From an uncultured Collinsella sp. (lineage in GTDB: Bacteria > Actinomycetota > Coriobacteriia > Coriobacteriales > Coriobacteriaceae): DNA of 34,713 nt. The stretch spans positions 1 through 34,713 of the forward strand of contig UQID01000026.1 in NCBI GenBank assembly GCA_900541045.1, read 5' to 3'. The notes under the pieces were generated by a model. That model saw only the letters and a list, made by a program, of their open reading frames with translations, was not told the origin of the DNA and searched no databases. The position numbers were made by a program, and so were the translations under genes. Positions 14,784 through 25,677 of the stretch are shown one piece after another (position 1 is the stretch's first letter; every line of letters starts with the position of its first letter).

Positions 14784-15818
14784 ATGGCATACGGATACAA
14801 CGACGGTGATCAACGGCGACAAAGTGTTCGCCTTGCTGGCCGTACCACGCCGACGCCCAGAAGGGCCACGAGCAGCAATCCGCAACGCCCTCAAGAGCAA
14901 CCCAGACCTTCGTCTCGGCAGCAGACAAGCAGAACACGGCAGAGTGGCCGTCCGAGCACGGCCACAAACGCGCAGCAAGATAGCCGCTTGGGCGCGCGCA
15001 CTCGACAGCGTCAGGCCGAGGTTCCGCAACTGCGCCGCAACGGCGCACGTCAGCCCGGCATCCATATCAACTGCTTCTTTTCGCATCACCAAGGCGGACG
15101 CGACGGCAAGCCTTACCGCTCGGCATCGTACGTGAATGCCCCCGCCCTGTCAGCTCGTCGACTTCACCTCGCACTGTGCTCTATCCTCACCTGTCTGGTC
15201 TTTGTGCTTATGAGCTCCTGTATGTCCCACGGCTCGGCCGGCCTCGATCCAACCGCCGAGGATAAGCTGCTCAAGGCTCCGGTCGCGCCCGGCTATTCGT
15301 TTGCGTTTTCGACCCCGCGTTCGCAGTGGCAAGCCGGCACCATGCCCCATATCTATCAGATCGACCCGGCATGGTCGGAGCTGCCCTACGCCGGTGGCAC
15401 CATCCGCCAAAATGCCTGCGGCCCTACCTGCCTTACCATGATCTACATCTATAAGACCGGCCATACCGATATGACACCGGTCGATATGAGCGCTCTTTCC
15501 GAGGCGGGCAACTATGCGCCCACCGGTGCCACCGAGTGGTCGTTTATGACAAGCGGCGCATGGCAGCTGGGCCTTAACGGAACTGAGCTCCATATCGATC
15601 GCAGCTCTATCACCCAGGCGCTGCGCTCGGGCGCACCCATCATCGCATCGGTTCGTCCCGGCACCTTTACCAGCGTTGGACACTATATCGTGCTCTGGGG
15701 CATCGACGATGCCGATCAAGTGGGAGTCTACGACCCCAACTCGCAAAGCCGCAGCGCCCGCCGCTGGGGCGTCGTAGAAGTCCTCAATGAAATCGAAGCC
15801 ATGTGGGCCTACTACTAG
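14784..15818 (+). CDS. Membrane-anchored C39-like peptidase-fold protein
   Basis: A 344-residue protein in three parts. Residues 1-120 are a very basic, Arg/Gln/Pro/Ser-rich, probably disordered cytoplasmic tail. Residues about 127-144 form one hydrophobic helix (LHLALCSILTCLVFVLM). Residues 180-344 resemble the Peptidase_C39_2 papain-like fold, with candidate catalytic C212 in NACGPTCL, H300 in VGHYIVLWG and D317 in YDPN. With the basic tail inside, the domain would face outside, where it could cleave peptides or envelope proteins. The conserved Cys/His/Asp suggest an active enzyme, but the substrate is unknown. AAGG lies upstream of the ATG. It is monocistronic, with a hairpin terminator downstream. 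Confidence 0.8.
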   Translation: MAYGYNDGDQRRQSVRLAGRTTPTPRRATSSNPQRPQEQPRPSSRQQTSRTRQSGRPSTATNAQQDSRLGARTRQRQAEVPQLRRNGARQPGIHINCFFSHHQGGRDGKPYRSASYVNAPALSARRLHLALCSILTCLVFVLMSSCMSHGSAGLDPTAEDKLLKAPVAPGYSFAFSTPRSQWQAGTMPHIYQIDPAWSELPYAGGTIRQNACGPTCLTMIYIYKTGHTDMTPVDMSALSEAGNYAPTGATEWSFMTSGAWQLGLNGTELHIDRSSITQALRSGAPIIASVRPGTFTSVGHYIVLWGIDDADQVGVYDPNSQSRSARRWGVVEVLNEIEAMWAYY

Positions 15819-15853
15819 TCATTTGAGAACGTCCCCAATTACTAGGTGAATAG

Positions 15854-15887
15854 CAAAAGCCCCGCAGTCGGAGCGGACTGCGGGGCT
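15854..15887. terminator. Intrinsic terminator between C39-like gene and arcC
   Basis: A perfect 12-bp stem (15858-15869 with 15876-15887) with a 6-nt loop. On the minus strand it is followed by UUUU (15855-15858) and suits arcC. On the plus strand it could also stop the C39-like transcript. Confidence 0.75.
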
Positions 15888-15952
15888 CATGAAGAGAGGC
15901 TAGTTTGTGGGCGCTTTGCCTGGCGCCCACGAGAGAGGCAACAGAGTAGAGA

Positions 15953-16915
15953 CTACTCGTGGATGCGGGTACCGGAGAGGCCGGCCATGGTCTCGGCAGC
16001 CTTGTCCAGGGCGCCGATGATGCAGGTGCGGCCCTTGCGGGAACGGGCGAACTTGATGGCAGCGCGAACCTTGGGCTCCATGGAACCCTTGCCGAACTGG
16101 CCCTCGTCGGCCAGGCGCTCGGCCTCGTCGGCGGTGAGGTCCTCGAGCTCCTCCTGGTTGGGCTTGCCAAAGTTGATGGCGACATGCTCAACGGCGGTCA
16201 GCAGGAACAGAACGTCGGCGTCGCAGTCCTCGGCCAGCAGCTCGCCGCCCAGGTCCTTGTCGATGACGGCGGGAACGCCCTTGTAGCAGCCCTTGTTCTC
16301 GTAGTCGCGGACGACGGGGATGCCGCCGCCACCGCAGGCGATGACGATGAACTCGTTGTCGAGCAGGTTGAGGATGGAGTCAGCCTCGACGATCTTCTTG
16401 GGATCGGGGGAAGCGACGACGCGACGCCAGCCGCGGCCAGAATCCTCGACGAAGACCTTGGAGGGATCCTCGGCCATGAACTCCTTGGCCTGCTCCTCGG
16501 TGTAGAAGGGGCCGATCGGCTTGGTCGGGTTCTTGAACGCGGGATCGTCGGGATCGCACTCAATCTGGGTGACGACGGTGGCGGCGTGCCAACGCTTATA
16601 GCGCTTGTGCATCTCGCGGCCGATGCCCTGCTGCAGGTGATAACCAATGTAGCCCTGGGACATGGCGCCGCACTCGGGCAGCGGCATCTCGGGGGTGCCG
16701 ATGGCGTCGTGGGCAGCGGCGAAGGCGTTCTGGATCATGCCGACCTGCGGGCCGTTGCCGTGGGTGATGATGATCTCGTTACCCTGCTCGATCAGGCCGA
16801 GAAGAGCATGAGCGGTGTTGCTCACGGCCTCGATCTGCTCAACGGGGTTGTTGCCGAGGGCGTTGCCGCCAAGGGCGACGACAATACGATCGGGCTTGCC
16901 AAGAGGCTTAGACAT
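15953..16915 (-). CDS. arcC: Carbamate kinase
   Basis: A 320-residue enzyme that makes ATP from carbamoyl phosphate and ADP, releasing ammonia and CO2. It is the last step of arginine deiminase or related fermentations. The amino-acid kinase fold is clear: IVVALGGNALG (11-21), ITHGNGPQVGM (50-60), and the conserved ACGGGGIPV and KDLGGELLA stretches. The ATG at 16915 has AAAGGA eight bases upstream; an extension to 16951 is unlikely. No arginine deiminase or ornithine carbamoyltransferase gene is adjacent, so its carbamoyl-phosphate source must be encoded elsewhere. The AT-rich leader contains an ARG-box-like site. Confidence 0.96.
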   Translation of the reverse strand: MSKPLGKPDRIVVALGGNALGNNPVEQIEAVSNTAHALLGLIEQGNEIIITHGNGPQVGMIQNAFAAAHDAIGTPEMPLPECGAMSQGYIGYHLQQGIGREMHKRYKRWHAATVVTQIECDPDDPAFKNPTKPIGPFYTEEQAKEFMAEDPSKVFVEDSGRGWRRVVASPDPKKIVEADSILNLLDNEFIVIACGGGGIPVVRDYENKGCYKGVPAVIDKDLGGELLAEDCDADVLFLLTAVEHVAINFGKPNQEELEDLTADEAERLADEGQFGKGSMEPKVRAAIKFARSRKGRTCIIGALDKAAETMAGLSGTRIHE

Positions 16916-16950
16916 TGCTGGAATCCTTTCTGTAAAAGGCCTACAACCCA

Positions 16951-17022
16951 TTAATAACCCGTGTCCGTGCGATACACGAGTTTATTAAGGTTTATATTCC
17001 TGTTATCCCTTATTTTATTCAT
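16951..17022 (-). promoter_or_regulatory. arcC leader with inverted repeat and ARG-box-like site
   Basis: TTAATAA and TTATTAA bracket an imperfect inverted repeat (16951-16988) with inner CGTGT/ACACG pairing. Further upstream, ATGAATAAAAT (minus strand, 17012-17022) matches the first half of the Gram-positive ArgR/AhrC box. Arginine control of arcC is plausible; this is a motif match only. Confidence 0.3.
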
Positions 17023-17465
17023 TTTGAAAACAGTTGAACGGTGAACGGTCATTTTTACCCGCTCAGCGTAAAGAAGCCCAGCTTAGGCATATCTACGCCA
17101 TTTACGTGCGACTTTATTTTAATAGAGCAGGGATTCGACCAGATTATGCAAACTATATCTCTGCTAAACACAAAACAGACAGCGTAATATCTTACTCGCA
17201 CTATACGAGATTCTATGCATTAATAAGACGAGTATGCACCCCTGCAAAAACATGGGGCTTTTCATTCAGCATAAGGAATAAAGATGAGCTCCAAAAAGGC
17301 AACCAGCCCCAAAGCACGGGGACAAAAGACGGCAGCAACCCTGTCCTCCCCCGTATCCCAAAGCAGCGCGTGGTTTCGCGCCAAAGGCGCGAAACAGCGA
17401 AAGGGACAAAAGGCCCCCACAACCACGTCCTTCATCAGCCCACACAATCCGAGGACGTAGTCGTA
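17023..17465. other. AT-rich then hairpin-rich gene-free region
   Basis: No credible gene. Frames on both strands here have unnatural composition and no ribosome-binding site. From 17023 to 17270 the sequence is clearly AT-richer than the rest of the window. Hairpins: CCCCTG/CATGGGG near 17239-17260, followed by TTTTC on the plus strand, and a perfect 10-bp stem GTTTCGCGCC/GGCGCGAAAC with an AAA loop (17373-17395). A small RNA is possible. Confidence 0.45.
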
Positions 17466-17590
17466 GCAGGATCTGAGGGCTGACCTTCGCGGACACTCCG
17501 CAGGACGAAAGAACCCCCGCCGCACGTAGTGCGCAGCGGGGGTTCTTTCATGTCCGAGGACGTCCGCGAAGGTCAGCCCTCAGATCCTGC
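17466..17590. repeat. 29-bp perfect inverted repeat with 67-nt spacer
   Basis: Arm 17466-17494 is exactly complementary to 17562-17590. The spacer (17495-17561) is 67 nt, the same length as in the repeat at 2424-2568, and contains a strong hairpin. The spacer start has CGCAGGACGAAAG, close to CGCAAGACGGAAAG in the other element. The right end is 10 nt past the stop codon of the pyruvate:ferredoxin oxidoreductase gene. Confidence 0.9.
17507..17549 (-). terminator. Strong hairpin, probable terminator of the oxidoreductase gene
   Basis: GAAAGAACCCCCGC (17507-17520) pairs perfectly with GCGGGGGTTCTTTC (17536-17549), topped by CGCAC/GTGCG. The minus strand leaves a UUCUUUC tail. It is nested within the 29-bp inverted repeat, so the full stem may be far longer than a normal terminator. 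Confidence 0.65.
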
Positions 17591-17600
17591 GGTGGGAGAC

Positions 17601-21140
<3,540 letters not shown>

Positions 21141-21538
21141 ATACCCCTCTCCTCTCATATAGGTATACAGGCCCCGGCGATTGCCGGGATGTTGGCGTGA
21201 TGGGATTTTCGCTGTTGCTTCCAATCATCTGGCAGGCAGACTGAGCAGCAGGTACATGGCATGGAGAGAAGGTGTGCCAAGGCGAGGGGCGGTTAATGCG
21301 CTCCACAGGCCCAGCTACCCGTCTTGCACATGGCCGAGCGCCGCAAAGGCCGCATGCCGGATGCTCCCGGGCACGCCCCGGCGATGGGAAGCGCCCGCAA
21401 CGGAAATCCGCATGCGGGCTTATTGTACCCCGCCGCCAAGCCATATTTCGACAAATATAGGTGGGCGGTAAAGGTTTACCTTAGGTGACTGCCAAGGGGC
21501 GAGATGGCCCCTCGGATGGAAAAGTCGCAGCCTGCATC

Positions 21539-21602
21539 GAGAGTGGATAATCTCCCACTTTTTGCCTGTATCTTGACCAAAAGTGGGAGATTATCCACTC
21601 TC
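21539..21602. repeat. 24-bp perfect inverted repeat
   Basis: Arm 21539-21562 (starting GAGAGTGGATAATCTCCCAC) is exactly complementary to 21579-21602, with a 16-nt loop. There is no adjacent U-run beyond the arm itself. Its right arm ends ATCCACTCTC, a string recurring in the tandem repeat just downstream. Confidence 0.88.
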
Positions 21603-21609
21603 ATGGGTT

Positions 21610-21653
21610 GTGCGTCCGAAAATCCTCTCTCGTGCGTCCGGAAATCCACTCTC
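21610..21653. repeat. Two tandem 22-nt repeats
   Basis: Units 21610-21631 and 21632-21653 begin GTGCGTCCG and end CTCTC, and agree at 20 of 22 positions. The unit end (ATCC, A or T, CTCTC) also matches the end of the inverted repeat just upstream, so the motif occurs three times in about 60 bp. Confidence 0.75.
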
Positions 21654-21678
21654 GTTTCTCTATCGCCGACCACACGGC

Positions 21679-21745
21679 AGTTGCGGTGAAATGGGGACTG
21701 TATTTGCCGGCCGCGGCCTTAAACAGTCTCTATTTCACCGCAACT
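21679..21745. repeat. Palindromic repeat element, copy 2
   Basis: Arms 21679-21701 and 21723-21745 pair over 23 positions with two G-U wobbles. An inner GGCC/GGCC stem lies in the loop. It shares GGCAGTTGCGGTGAAAT and CACCGCAACTTATT with copy 1 at 8172-8237, while the inner arm and loop differ with pairing preserved. As with copy 1, it lies exactly 15 nt past the stop codon of the neighbouring minus-strand gene. Confidence 0.88.
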
Positions 21746-21760
21746 TATTTAGGAGATGAG

Positions 21761-22699
21761 CTAGAGGGCGCCGAGGAGAATGGCGTAGGTGGTGGATTCG
21801 CCGAGCTTGAGCTCGTCACCGGGGTTGAGCTGAGCGGAGCGGCCAGGCTCGACCTGGGTGCAGACGTTCGTCGCGCCGTTTACCACCACGGTTCCGTTGG
21901 TGGACGACAGATCCTCGACGTACCAGGTATTTTGGTCATCGCACCACACGTGGGCATGGCGAGCCGAAACGTCATCGCCCACATCGGTGATATCGCCCTC
22001 CCCCGTCGCCAGCGCACCGATCTCCACGCCCTGCTCGCTCGGCTGAATCCAGCGCGGGGCACTTACCACGTAACCGTTTTGCACGCGCAGCAGTCCCAGC
22101 GGATGCGCCGGCGCCGCCTCGTGCTCGCCCGTGACCGTCGAGGTGCTCAGCGAGCGCGGCGTCGATGTGGCGCCGCCACAGGTCGCATGAGCGTAGTCGA
22201 TGGCATAGGTCACCGAGGATCGAACATCTGCCGAGCAACCGACGGCGACAAACAGCACCAGCACGGCCTCGGCACGTTCGGCGGGCATAAGCTCCGCCGC
22301 CTGCGACAGGCGCTCGACCGCATTGCGGTAGAGGCTCGTATCCTGATGGCATTCCTCGAGCGCCCGCACCATGGGCTCGCCAGCGGGCCCGCACACCATG
22401 TTGATCACCGCCGTGGCATTCATGGGATTGCGGCGGCGCAGGGCCAGATGCGACATGATGCGCGCGGCCGAGGTGCCGTAATCGGCAAAATAGCGCTCCT
22501 GCAGCGTGCCGACCGGAGCGCGCACGATAAAACGCGAGACCCAGGAGCGATCGGCGGCGCGGCTCTGTGGACTACGGCCGTCGGCGAGCGGGCGGCTCGA
22601 GAGCACCAGGCCGCACAGTTCGATATGGCTCAGGTGCGCTGCGCGCTTAAAGATGTCAAACATTGCCCCGCACGGGGTGAGCTCAGCTTGAGAAGCCAT
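21761..22699 (-). CDS. FHA-domain protein with atypical phospho-binding site
   Basis: A 312-residue cytoplasmic protein. Residues 1-190 match no family I can name and contain several Cys (positions 10, 29, 102, 117). The C-terminal FHA domain (about 215-312) has SARHAHV (245-251) and EDLSSTNGT (262-270), the expected phosphothreonine-peptide contact loops. The conserved Arg of the first loop (normally IGR) is Ala here (A229 in VEIGALATG), so phosphopeptide binding is uncertain. The start has AAGGAGG eight bases upstream, and the gene lies 3 nt after the kinase stop codon, so the pair is co-transcribed and probably coupled. It is a likely partner or substrate of that kinase. Confidence 0.82.
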   Translation of the reverse strand: MASQAELTPCGAMFDIFKRAAHLSHIELCGLVLSSRPLADGRSPQSRAADRSWVSRFIVRAPVGTLQERYFADYGTSAARIMSHLALRRRNPMNATAVINMVCGPAGEPMVRALEECHQDTSLYRNAVERLSQAAELMPAERAEAVLVLFVAVGCSADVRSSVTYAIDYAHATCGGATSTPRSLSTSTVTGEHEAAPAHPLGLLRVQNGYVVSAPRWIQPSEQGVEIGALATGEGDITDVGDDVSARHAHVWCDDQNTWYVEDLSSTNGTVVVNGATNVCTQVEPGRSAQLNPGDELKLGESTTYAILLGAL

Positions 22700-22702
22700 G
22701 GC

Positions 22703-24544
22703 TTAGCCCTCCTTGGTCGCAGAGATAGTGTCGGATACTTCGGCCGGCCCGCCAAAGGCGCGAACAGCCGCGGCTCCGCCGGCAAGCGGCGTCGCCATGG
22801 GAATTTTCGCACGTCGTGCTGACACGACGGGAAGCTCAAAGGCAAACCCCATCGCCAGCAAAAACCACGTGAGCGCATAGGTTGCAATTATGGCGGCCAC
22901 CAGGCCACCCGCCACGGCATGCTGGGAAAACACGGCGCATGCGAGTGCGGCCAGAGCCAGAACCTCACAGGCGGAAAGGGCCAACACGCCCTGCAGGAAT
23001 CCCGCACGGCGGTCGCGCGCCAAGGCCCCGGCGGCGATGCCCACCATGCCCGGCAGCGCCAACGCCAGCGCGGCGATAATGGCCGGCAGCTTCCCGGACC
23101 ACATAAGCGGTCCCACGATGAGCGTCACATGGGCGCCCGACGCCAACAGCGCCGCCGATACCACGACCACAGCCCAAAGCACGCCGCATGCCGCCGTCGC
23201 ACCAACCATCGCCGCACGCCGGGCTGTGTGCCCCGATACCTCCATCGGGCACGGCATGAGCGGCTCGGCGCGAAGCGAGCGCGCGACATTTTGCGCATAG
23301 TGGTCGCAAAATGCCGAGAGCGCCGCCTCCACCGCAGCCGGCTCGGGACGATCTTCCTGATGGCAGGACAGGCAAGCCATCACCACATCGAACAGCTGAG
23401 CGTCGACAAACGCCAGTGCATCGCGCAGATCCTCGGAATTTGGATCGAGCCCCAGCTGCTGAGCCTGTTCGGCCGCGGCAAGTGCCACATCGGGCTCGCG
23501 TCGCAGCAGTTGCGTCAAGTCGCAGCCGGGTGCGTGGGCGCCGACGGGATAATCGGGCAGCGTATCCATCTTGAGGCGATAAGGGCTGGCGATATCGCGC
23601 GTCCTTTTGCGCGAGCCCGAAGTACCCGACGCGCCCGGCGCCACCTCGTACGGCGCGACACCGGCAATGAGCTCGTAGACCGTACTCGCCGCTGCATAGA
23701 CATCGATCGCCGGCGACATGCGAAGCATGCGCAGGTCGGGGATATCGTCGGTGAGCATCTCGGGCGGGGCGTAGGCCACCGTCGCACGGCGCAGCGTGGC
23801 ATAGCGCTCGGTAAACGACGCCTTGCCGCCGGTGCCGGCCACCGCAGAGGCGGGCTCGAGCGCCAGCGACGAGCCAAAATCGATCAAGCACAGGTCGAAG
23901 GTGCCCTCGGCAAGCTGTCGGTCGAGCGGCAGACGCGCCGTGCGCACCATGATATTAGCGGGCGAGATATCGCGGTGGACAAAACCCTCGCCCACCAAGC
24001 TCATGCGGCAGAGCAGATCGAACAGGTCGCGACCCAGGCGCGCCGCCACGAGCGGTGACAGGCGGCCGGCGTCGTCCACGGCAAGGCGCGGGCGCAGGCG
24101 AGCGAGCGTCTCGCCCTCGACCCACTCCATGACAATCGCGGGCACGCCGTCGACCTCGCCCCACCCGTATAAGCGGGGAAAGCCCTTAAGGCCCGAAAGG
24201 GCACGATGGCATTCATATTCCTCGCGAAACGCCGCCTTGAACTTGGTGACCAACGCCTCGTGGGCGACATCGTCATCAAATTCGTCGCGCGTTGGCAAGA
24301 TGAGCTGCTTGAGCGCCACGGCCTCGCCCTGCGCGTTGACGGCACGCGTCACACGATCGACACCGCCGCGGCGCATGGTGGCGTCATCGGCAAACAGCAT
24401 CGTAAAACGGCGCAGGTAGGCGGGAAGCTCGTCCGTGCCCAGGGCGACGGCCGGCTCAAACCCGTCAACGCGCGCCAGGCGCAGGCCCACCATGGGATCG
24501 CGGTTGAGCGACTGGGGTGCCGCAGAAGCGAGATCGTTCGTCAT
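22703..24544 (-). CDS. Membrane Ser/Thr protein kinase (cassette 1)
   Basis: A 613-residue protein. The N-terminal kinase domain (about 45-460) has K79 (VALKQL), catalytic HRDISPANI (190-198), DFG (222-224) and YAPPEM (258-263). The glycine-rich loop is degenerate, and the usual Lys two residues after the catalytic Asp is Ser (S194), as in several other bacterial HRDxSPxN kinases. The C-terminus has about four hydrophobic helices (480-595) and no PASTA repeats, so any extracellular sensing must come from a partner. The ATG at 24544 overlaps the stop of the upstream gene as ATGA; a longer frame to 24667 is rejected. It is the middle gene of the secreted protein/kinase/FHA operon. Confidence 0.87.
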   Translation of the reverse strand: MTNDLASAAPQSLNRDPMVGLRLARVDGFEPAVALGTDELPAYLRRFTMLFADDATMRRGGVDRVTRAVNAQGEAVALKQLILPTRDEFDDDVAHEALVTKFKAAFREEYECHRALSGLKGFPRLYGWGEVDGVPAIVMEWVEGETLARLRPRLAVDDAGRLSPLVAARLGRDLFDLLCRMSLVGEGFVHRDISPANIMVRTARLPLDRQLAEGTFDLCLIDFGSSLALEPASAVAGTGGKASFTERYATLRRATVAYAPPEMLTDDIPDLRMLRMSPAIDVYAAASTVYELIAGVAPYEVAPGASGTSGSRKRTRDIASPYRLKMDTLPDYPVGAHAPGCDLTQLLRREPDVALAAAEQAQQLGLDPNSEDLRDALAFVDAQLFDVVMACLSCHQEDRPEPAAVEAALSAFCDHYAQNVARSLRAEPLMPCPMEVSGHTARRAAMVGATAACGVLWAVVVVSAALLASGAHVTLIVGPLMWSGKLPAIIAALALALPGMVGIAAGALARDRRAGFLQGVLALSACEVLALAALACAVFSQHAVAGGLVAAIIATYALTWFLLAMGFAFELPVVSARRAKIPMATPLAGGAAAVRAFGGPAEVSDTISATKEG

Positions 24545-25434
24545 AGGGCGATCGCCGCCACATTGGTGTTGAAGTTGCTGAGCGCGACGTCGTCGTCGCC
24601 ATAGTGCCCAACCCATTGACACAGGTTGGTATAGCAGCCCCACAGATTGGCATACTGCCGATACCACTTAGATTTGGTCGAGAACCTTTGTCGACCGAAC
24701 TCGGCACGGATGACAAACATATCGTTGGCCAGGGTGTCGCACGGTCCGGTATCGCCCGTAGCGTTATAGGTCGAAACCACGCTGTTGGCGCGGGCGACAT
24801 AGCCATCGAGCATGTTGTATTTGGTCACGAGCCAACTGTGAATACTCTCCTCCTCGGCAGCCGAGAGGCCACCCGAGCCCGCGTCCCCGCCGGTACCGCC
24901 GTCCGTCGAGCCACCGCCAGACGCGGAACCCGAACCGGAACCGCCGTCCGAGCCCGCCGAACCGGTGCCAGAACCGGACCCGTCCGAGCCGCCGGGTTTA
25001 CCCGCCTGCTGCGTATCCTGCTCTTTCTGCTGCTCGGCCTTATTAATGACGGATGCCACACTGTTGTTGGAAAGCTTCGTAATGACCTTGGTGTTGGTGA
25101 GCACGATGGTCTTGCCGTTTGCCAGCGTAACCTCGTTGTCCGCTGTTTCGGGACCGTCCGCATCGTCGCCACCAAACACAACGTGCGAGACCACGCTCGC
25201 CCACGTATATCCGGTTGTCGTTCCCAGATCGCTCTTGGCCTTGCGCCCTATATGCAATTCACGCGCAGCATGCGCCTGTACCATGGACGGCACCGTCATG
25301 CCGTAAGCAGAAACACCCGCCACGACCAGCACCAGCGAGCAGGAAAGCAGCACACATGCCCGTGGCGCCAGGCCCAGCCGGCGTCGCATGCGCACCGCGG
25401 CGCCATGCTTTGTCTGAGTGCCCCCGGGCCACAT
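24541..25434 (-). CDS. Anchored or secreted protein with Gly/Ser linker, kinase-operon partner
   Basis: A 297-residue protein of no recognised family. Basic residues (RMRRR) precede a hydrophobic segment (about 26-45) that acts as signal peptide or anchor. Residues 60-130 are a small folded part. A Gly/Ser/Asp-rich linker spans 148-189 and a C-terminal domain spans 190-297. Cysteines C232, C267 and C272 and aromatic residues (WYRQYANLWGCY) suggest a compact outside domain, possibly disulphide-bonded. The ATG at 25434 follows GGAGGA; an upstream ATG (25491) lies before a hairpin and is less likely. It overlaps the kinase start by four bases, so it may be the sensor or target of that kinase. 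Confidence 0.8.
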   Translation of the reverse strand: MWPGGTQTKHGAAVRMRRRLGLAPRACVLLSCSLVLVVAGVSAYGMTVPSMVQAHAARELHIGRKAKSDLGTTTGYTWASVVSHVVFGGDDADGPETADNEVTLANGKTIVLTNTKVITKLSNNSVASVINKAEQQKEQDTQQAGKPGGSDGSGSGTGSAGSDGGSGSGSASGGGSTDGGTGGDAGSGGLSAAEEESIHSWLVTKYNMLDGYVARANSVVSTYNATGDTGPCDTLANDMFVIRAEFGRQRFSTKSKWYRQYANLWGCYTNLCQWVGHYGDDDVALSNFNTNVAAIAL

Positions 25435-25450
25435 GCGATCTCCTCCAACA

Positions 25451-25474
25451 AAAACACGCCGCTCGAAAGCGGCG
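25451..25474 (-). terminator. Terminator-like hairpin in the kinase-operon leader
   Basis: On the minus strand CGCCGCT-TTCG-AGCGGCG (25457-25474) is followed by GTGTTTTTG, directly before the GGAGGA ribosome-binding site of the 24541-25434 gene. It is either the end of the ybaB-recR transcript or an attenuator. Confidence 0.55.
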
Positions 25475-25519
25475 CATTCATTCAAATTCATAGTTGAGTG
25501 TATCAGCGAACACAAAAGG

Positions 25520-25538
25520 TTGCGCGACGAACGCGCAA
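25520..25538. promoter_or_regulatory. Inverted repeat TTGCGCG/CGCGCAA
   Basis: Perfect 7-bp arms with a 5-nt spacer lie just upstream of a candidate TACACT -10 (minus strand, near 25497) of the kinase operon. A possible operator. Confidence 0.3.
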
Positions 25539-25588
25539 ATACGGGGTGCGAGCGGACCCATCCACGCGATAAGCGGATGAAAAGCAGG

Positions 25589-25604
25589 TTTGTTGCACAA
25601 CAAA
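25589..25604. promoter_or_regulatory. Inverted repeat TTTGTTG/CAACAAA
   Basis: Seven-bp perfect arms around CA. It resembles the TGTTGCGCAACA palindrome upstream of the Rrf2 gene (2089-2100). It lies between recR and the kinase operon. Function unknown. Confidence 0.3.
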
Positions 25605-25677
25605 TGCATGAACGCGCGCCCAATTATGAGCGCCCCGTGCGGCAGGCCGACGGGACATGCCGTGGAGCTGACGCCGC

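Larger units (their letters stand above)
21141..21760. other. Gene-free region with oxidoreductase promoter and many repeats
   Basis: No gene. On the minus strand TACAAT (21422-21427), close to a symmetric ATATTT-CGAC-AAATAT (21443-21458) and to GGTAAA/TTTACC (21467-21480), is the likely promoter and operator area of the oxidoreductase gene, giving a leader of almost 300 nt. From 21539 to 21745 it is packed with repeats listed separately. Confidence 0.5.

Noticed and set aside
17034..17483. Plus-strand frame of 149 codons in the gene-free region
   Set aside because: No ribosome-binding site, no family resemblance, and it runs into the inverted repeat. Several frames on the other strand are equally open.
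21610..21653. Insertion sequence ends
   Set aside because: No transposase gene or matching terminal inverted repeats nearby.
21539..21745. CRISPR array
   Set aside because: Repeats are few, adjacent and of differing kinds, without regular unique spacers, and no cas gene is present.
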